Below are positions 58,760-64,000 of a stretch of DNA of 64,000 bases, piece after piece. The DNA is from Liriodendron chinense (Eukaryota > Streptophyta > Magnoliopsida > Magnoliales > Magnoliaceae), in NCBI GenBank assembly GCA_003013855.2, contig ML058409.1, positions 1,116,001 through 1,180,000 on the forward strand, read 5' to 3'. A program made the translations under genes and the position numbers. The stretch's first letter is position 1. Every line of letters begins with the position of its first letter. Under the pieces are notes generated by a model. It had not been told where the DNA came from and did not search any database. It worked only from the letters and a program-made list of their open reading frames with translations.

Positions 58760-60350
58760 CCTCCTCCAATGTCTAGCAAGTGGACCCCACCTTGCATATG
58801 AGAAGACAACAGCTAGTGGAGCTCCACATCTTCACAAGCAGGTGTTCAAGCGATGGAGTTTTCTCCATCACATGGGTCAACAACTGGCAAAGGAGTTCTC
58901 TCCTTTGCACGTGCAACTGGGGGAGATCTCCATCCTCATCTAGCGTTCAGGGCATGGAGAGTATTGTCCAGCATATCCAGCAGCTGGATCACCTCATCAC
59001 CAGTCCACACGTGCAGCAAAAGGGGATCAAACTCCAGCCAACCACCACACGTGCACAACAATTGAAGGAGGACCTTTTTCATCTCTGCCATTGTACGAGC
59101 AGCCGGCAGTTGTGATCAATGCTCCTTCAGCTCACACATTCCAGTAAGGAATCCCTCTGGCTCATCTAGCTATGGTGGACCCTATCCTTGCACATGCAAG
59201 CGAACAAGGAGATCTCATCATCTCCACCGTTCATCCAATGATAACAGCAATGGAGGATGCTTCTTCCTTCAAACGAACAGCTGGACATCAACTCCCACAC
59301 ATGCATAGAAACAACTCAAACCTCCTCTCACTTGTGCGGCCACCAAAGAACTCTCCAATCTCTCATTCATGTGGAGAAAAGCAAGTAGCCTCTCTCAGTC
59401 ATGTCCAAGCTAGCAAGTGCTCTCCTCTCTCGCATGTGTGGCGGCTAGAAAATCCTCCTCTCCATCTCACACATGTAGGACTAGCAAAGGAATTTCACTT
59501 CTCTCACACAATCTGTAAAATTCATTGATCCATTGTCGACTCTGAGTACAATGGATGCTTGGAATTCCTTGCAATCGATTTACAAGTTCTTCACAGGTGG
59601 ATCAATCAATCCAATATTCAAATCTTTTGAGTTGTGCATTTGATTTTATGATTTTGTGATCTTTATTGATTAACTTATTTTGTCAAAGTTATCCATTGTT
59701 GACTCCGAGGACAATGGATACTTGAAATTCTCTATGATCAATTAACGAGTACTTCATGGTCGGATCAATCGATTAAGATCTTTATTTTATGAAACCATGC
59801 AAATGGTAATAATTTCATTTTCCGATTGGAACAAATCTTTATTTGTTTCCAATTTACTTATAGTTGAATCAATGAATTAAACATTGTGAATGGATCAAAA
59901 GTGGATATATGAGACCTTAGCATTTTTTTTTATTCTTGTTTATTATCACACACACACTTTGCTCCACTCGTGTAGATAAATCAAATTTCATCTCCCCTCC
60001 AAACTAATTCTATTAAGTGTTCTTATTTCTCCAACTCCTTGTGGTTCAACCTCGGTCTCACCTAGTATTTACTACTTCGTTGCCTGCACTTAGGTGTGCA
60101 ATCTGCAGATTGTAGTATATGCCAAACACAATCTATCTTCATAGTCTTTATATTTTATCTTAGCATAATTTGAGTCTCTTGCTTTTGTTCAACCACGCTG
60201 CAGAACTTTAAGATTTAAATTAGCTTAGATCACTACTGTTTAGCATTATCCTTAGGAGTATGTTAAATATCAACAATCTTTTGTTGTCCAATCAACCAAG
60301 CCGGAAGATCAAACGCTTTATTCACATCCTACTAACTAGTCGCTTAGATT
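58760..60350. repeat. Unclassified repeat, possible LTR remnant
   Basis: After the GTGCAGCA-rich part, two related segments start TCCATTGTCGACTCTGAG (59530) and TCCATTGTTGACTCCGAG (59692), a partial tandem duplication. The phrase CTTGTGGTTCAACCTCGGTC (about 60037) resembles LTR 3' regions. No coding sequence is supported in 58760-61280; a MULE-type MITE fragment lies at about 60830-61000. Confidence 0.35.
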
Positions 60351-61684
60351 GTTTGTTGATATAGATGGTTCAGGTATTTATCTCTTGTTTTATTATATTT
60401 TTTAATTTATTTATTTCTATGTTGATTTTACTTAGCATTAATTTATAAATCAATAAAATCAACATTATTTTTAGCCTCTTCTATTTTACTCTGTCCATCT
60501 TCATTCCATTGAGAAATATAATGGCTGCAATTACTGGTGAAAGAACAAATCCTTGATAGACAAAGCAAAAAGAATCCATCAGAAAGGATTAACTCCTACC
60601 CTTTTGCAAATCATCATATCGTTGTTACAACCAGTGGTTGAAAGACAACTAAGTCCTATAATTTGGTCTTAAACGGACCATCCCAGTTCAGGGCACCAAT
60701 GTCAATCGAACTCGAGTTGAGTACAATTCTGGCATGCCCGTACTTTCCTAATCACACACATTAACTAATACAAGCCCCCACTAACACATGTGGCCTCATG
60801 TTTGGTTGAATTGCACAAATAGGTCCACCAAAAATTTTGATCTTCTTCATTTTTTGTCTAGTGCACTAAAATGACATGGAGAAACTAAAATGATATGGAG
60901 AAATAGATGGATGGTCCGGATATATAATAAATACATCAAGGTGCCCTCTCCCCAGTAAGGGTCACACTATCTCGGGTGAGGCCGGGGTCGCACCTAATCT
61001 ACTATGGAAAAAGTTGGGCTGGGTTACATTTTCTTCATTTTCCTTTTATACTTATTTAATTTTAAGGGCGCATTGATTTTCCATTTCTCCTATAAAAACT
61101 GTGGAAATAAGCAATTATTACGCTTTCATCATGTTTAAAAATTCCACATAATTTCTACTTTAAGAATAAGTCCAAAAGAAATGGTTTAAAATTGTAGGCC
61201 CCACTCTGATATATGTGACAAATCCGCGCTGTCCACTAATTTTACTAAAATATTTTGAGGCATTAGTTGTTGTTAATGTCAAATTTTGTAACGAGATCCT
61301 TCGGCTTTTCTCCTTCGCTCCAGCAGGGATTTCCACCACCAGACCTGAAGCAAGACAGCGAATAAGGGTGGCTGGGGACCAGCCGTTAGCCCTCCGATGC
61401 TTAAATTAGACCACAGAAGAGAAGCCAAGCAAAACGGGACCAAGATTGAATGATGTCTACGTACCTGCTCTCAATGGAGCCACCCCTTTATATAGATCTG
61501 AAGCAATCCAATCTGTTACGTGAGATGTCGAAATCCCGTTGATGTCGCATACGATACTGAGAATTCGCTGATTTCTTGGGATAAGATCCTATCTTTTTAG
61601 TCAGATCCAACCCAATGACTTATTCCAACAATCACGCCCCTAGATGGTAATCCCTTGAAATCCGGCTGGATCCGGCTGGAAACC

Positions 61685-61800
61685 ATAGTTGGAGTCATGA
61701 CCTCCGAAAAGGAAGGAGACACCCGTAGTTGGAGTCATGGCCTCCGAAAAGGAAGGAGACGCCCGTAGTTGGAGTCATAGCCTCCGAACTGGTTGCAACC
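61685..61800. repeat. Tandem repeat, about 40 bp, three copies, in LTR
   Basis: GTAGTTGGAGTCATGGCCTC followed by CGAAAAGGAAGGAGACGCC recurs three times, the last one partial. Confidence 0.9.
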
Positions 61801-61989
61801 CGTAGGAAAGCTGCTCGCAGGTTAAAATGTGGTCGCGAGTCCAAGTACATATTTTGGATGTAACATCTTTCAACGACTTGTGAGAAGGTCTGCTCGCGGA
61901 TCGAGATTTGCCGTATTTGACTATCGGTTATGAAGACTCGAGACTTGCGAATAGCTGCTCCATATTTTTCAATCTATGACTCCTGATCA

Positions 61990-62125
61990 GGTGAGCTCGA
62001 GAGTCGAATGGTCGTCCCGCACTTATCCAATATTCGACTCTCGATAATATAATCTCGAGAGTCGAATGGATGTCCCGCACTTATCCAATATTCGACTCTC
62101 GATCAGATAATCTCGAGAGCGAGAA
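61990..62125. repeat. Tandem palindromic repeat with CTCGAGAGTCGA
   Basis: A unit of about 57 bp (CTCGAGAGTCGAATG ... CCGCACTTATCCAATATTCGACTCTCGAT) occurs twice with a partial third copy. Each unit carries inverted TCGAGAGTCGAA / TTCGACTCTCGA arms. Confidence 0.9.
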
Positions 62126-62440
62126 CGAAGTGGGCATTTCCGCGTGAAATCTTATCTCCATCATTTTGCCTATAACAGATGCCCCCCAAGTCCTTGCCGC
62201 CAAGAATTCTTAAGGAAAGGACTTAGCTCATTATCACACGAAACCGCTCGCTACTTTCATCTAGAACGGCACCCCTCATGATGGGCTGAAATTAATGAGC
62301 GCCAGCTTTTCGCAGCCTTTTCGCTGATGGAAAATGAAGGGGCGCTCGCCACGTGTTTGAGGAGTTAATGGGCGTGCCTGCTCGAGCGCTGTGTCCAAAG
62401 AGGGACTGCCACGTGCCATCAGATACGGCGGAATGATTGC

Positions 62441-62450
62441 CTATAAATAT
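62441..62450 (+). promoter_or_regulatory. TATA box for the antisense ORF, second Tat element
   Basis: CTATAAATAT lies about 160 bp upstream of ATG 62602 and about 265 bp from the LTR edge, the same geometry as in the first Tat element. Confidence 0.7.
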
Positions 62451-62601
62451 ACGGAGTCCGCCATTTCTTTGATTTTCTACAGAAGTTTTTTTCGAAAGAA
62501 ACCTGCAATCCTTTCTTTCCATTCTTCTTCCTCTTCCGGTGCTCATTCTTTCCTTTTTCCGGTATACTTCCTTTTTCTTCTTCTTTTATTTTCATCTCCC
62601 C

Positions 62602-64000
62602 ATGGCTGGGAACTCTGACGAGACTACTGTCCCCCTTGGTGATGCCACTCCGGAGTCCTCTGCCTCCAGCAGTGCAAGGGTTTCGGCGGGGAGATACACA
62701 GCAGCCGGATATCCTTCCGTTTTATCGGAGGACCGGCTGGCTGAGCTACGGGAGAGATACCAAATCCCTGACTCTGTAACTCTCCGCTTGCCCGGAGGTG
62801 GAGAAACACCCGACTCCCCCCCCCCCCCCCCCCCAAGGATGCGTAGCATTTTACGAGTACCAGCTCATCCTGGGGGTACGCCTTCCCCTCCATCCCTTTG
62901 TTCGCGATGTACTACGGTGTTACAAGATTGCCCCTGGGCAACTCATTGTGAACGGGTGGAGGGTGGTTTTGGGCTCCTTTGCCCTTTGGGCTCAGGCTGG
63001 CAACGGGGAACTCACGGCGGAGGAGTTCCTCCGTATGTTTCGTCTGAAGAAAGCTCCATCCAGCGAAGGCTGGTATTATTTATGTTACTGGCACCGGGAT
63101 AATTTCGTGTTGGGTAAGCCCTCCTCGAACTATCCCGGCTGGAGGAAGCGGTGGTTCTATGCTTCCGGGAGCTGGGAGTCTGCCTCCTCCAGGGGTCCAG
63201 GAGTGACCCGGTTTTTCTGTGAAGGTAGACACAATCCCGTATTGTGCAGTTTCCTTAGAATAATTTTTAGGGTTTTGCTTCGTTTGACCATTATTTGTGC
63301 TCGCAGGTATCCCGGCATTGCGGAAACCGAATTTGAAGGGTGGGATCAACGAGAAGATCGTCAGAGTGTATAAGGTGCCTGTCGGAGATAGGCATATCGA
63401 GGCTTGCTTATCTCCTTCGCGACTTGCAGCAGCAGGCCTCATATCCAGAAGAGAAGTCGAAATGACGAAGGCTGGAGAGAAGAGAGGCCTACTGCCCCGT
63501 CTGAAGGGCACAGGTTCCAAAAGGCAGAAGAGAACCCCTGCCGAACCGTCTCAGTCTTCCATCCGCGCGGGCAGCGATCAGCCTGCCCTTCCCGCGAGCA
63601 TGGCGGGGGCCCCAGCTGGGCCAACTATTCCTTCACTGGTGGTCGCACCTGGGCCACCAGTGATCAACATTGCAGATAATTCCCCAGATGGGGTGGGGTC
63701 CAGCTGCCCCCCAGCTGAAGAGGCTCGAGAGCAGGTAGAGCCTCAAGAGCCGACTCCTGCTCGGGAACTGGTCCCAGCTGCCGAGCAGGGACCTGCTCGC
63801 GAGTCCATGCCTCCACCTCGCGAGCAGGCCGGTTTGGTCGTTGCCCAACCGTCTGGGAGCGGGACGTACTCGATTCCACCCCACCTCCACCCTGTATGTA
63901 AGTTTTTGTTCGAGAACGTCCCACCTCACGCCTTCAGCTCTCTCCCCGAGCCAAGTCCTGAGAACCTTATCCTTGAAGCGGGGATGAGGATGGTTCAGGT
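62602..64000 (+). CDS. Tat-element antisense ORF protein (Transposase_28-like), partial, with intron
   Basis: The ATG at 62602 begins MAGNSDETT; I prefer it to the upstream ATG at 62539 because the extra residues are low-complexity and lie where the leader is expected. Exon 1 ends 63224 (FFCEG) and exon 2 begins 63307, so an 82-bp GT-AG intron (63225-63306) keeps the frame; exon 2 is open to the window edge. A conserved domain (LPLHPFVRDVLRCYKIAPGQL, NGWRVVLGSF, EEFLRMFRLKK) matches the 'putative gypsy type transposon' family. A Pro/Ala/Glu-rich low-complexity tail follows. A run of 19 C (62816-62834) shifts the frame by one between the N-terminal part and the domain, so as read here the protein would be interrupted. 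Function unknown. Confidence 0.65.

Larger units (their letters stand above)
61287..62177 (-). repeat. 3' LTR of the second Tat-type element
   Basis: The plus-strand ends are TGTAACGAG and GCCTATAACA. The inner border is secure because it abuts the purine tract. The outer border could instead be TGTCAAATT at 61277. It contains a TATA-like element (complement, CCTTTATATAG near 61490). Confidence 0.7.
61287..64000 (-). mobile_element. Second Tat-type gypsy element, minus strand, cut by window edge
   Basis: In plus orientation the order is LTR (61287-62177), purine tract complement GATGCCCCCCAAG, divergent promoter and an antisense ORF on the plus strand. This mirrors the 3' part of the Tat element at 31839-37965. 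Gag and pol must lie beyond the window. The shared word CCCTCCGATGCTTAA in both LTRs supports relatedness. Confidence 0.8.

Noticed and set aside
59172..59528. 118-codon ORF right of the solo LTR
   Set aside because: Composed of tandem-like repeats in LTR-like sequence; no domain or homologue recognised.

Overview
The window is nuclear DNA of a flowering plant. The evidence is a spliced plastid-enzyme gene with GT-AG introns, plant-type LTR retrotransposons (chromovirus, Tat-type and copia) and many MITEs. The repeated 'gggcccaccgtgatgtatgt' MITE family and a gene inflated by long introns would fit a magnoliid-like genome, but that placement is inference and only moderately secure.

Region 1 (1-23089, + strand) is one host gene, the carotenoid (prolycopene) isomerase CRTISO. 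Its 5' end lies outside the window. Thirteen exons can be traced; they join in frame with canonical splice sites to a stop at 23087-23089, giving 561 visible residues. Most of the 23 kb is intron. Intron 7 alone is 12.5 kb and holds L1-type LINE fragments (about 6640-9370) and a complete but decayed Ty3/gypsy chromovirus (10093-17584, TSD ATTAC). Introns 1, 10 and 11 carry MITEs, a possible LTR relic and microsatellites.

Region 2 (23090-64000) is intergenic and made almost entirely of nested transposable elements; I found no second host gene. The main blocks are: a 12.6-kb Tat-type gypsy element (25321-37965, TSD GTGAT) with a rearranged, inverted 5' LTR, an antisense extra ORF and an inserted LTR-like block; a cluster of MULE-type and hAT-type MITEs plus a SINE candidate (38-44 kb); a copia element on the minus strand (44845-52960, TSD GTTTT) inside a split MITE and itself containing a solo LTR that contains another solo LTR; a tandem duplication split by a MITE (about 53.75-55.04 kb); a degraded LTR-like region (55.2-57 kb); a solo LTR of the same family as the intron 7 chromovirus (57808-58754, TSD CCAAC); and at the right edge a second Tat-type element on the minus strand (from 61287), whose antisense ORF with its own TATA box and a small intron runs out of the window.

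Only CRTISO, and possibly the antisense ORF at 62602-64000, look capable of making protein. All retrotransposon gag/pol reading frames seen here carry stops or frameshifts. The history can be ordered by nesting: each insertion must be younger than the sequence it interrupts.
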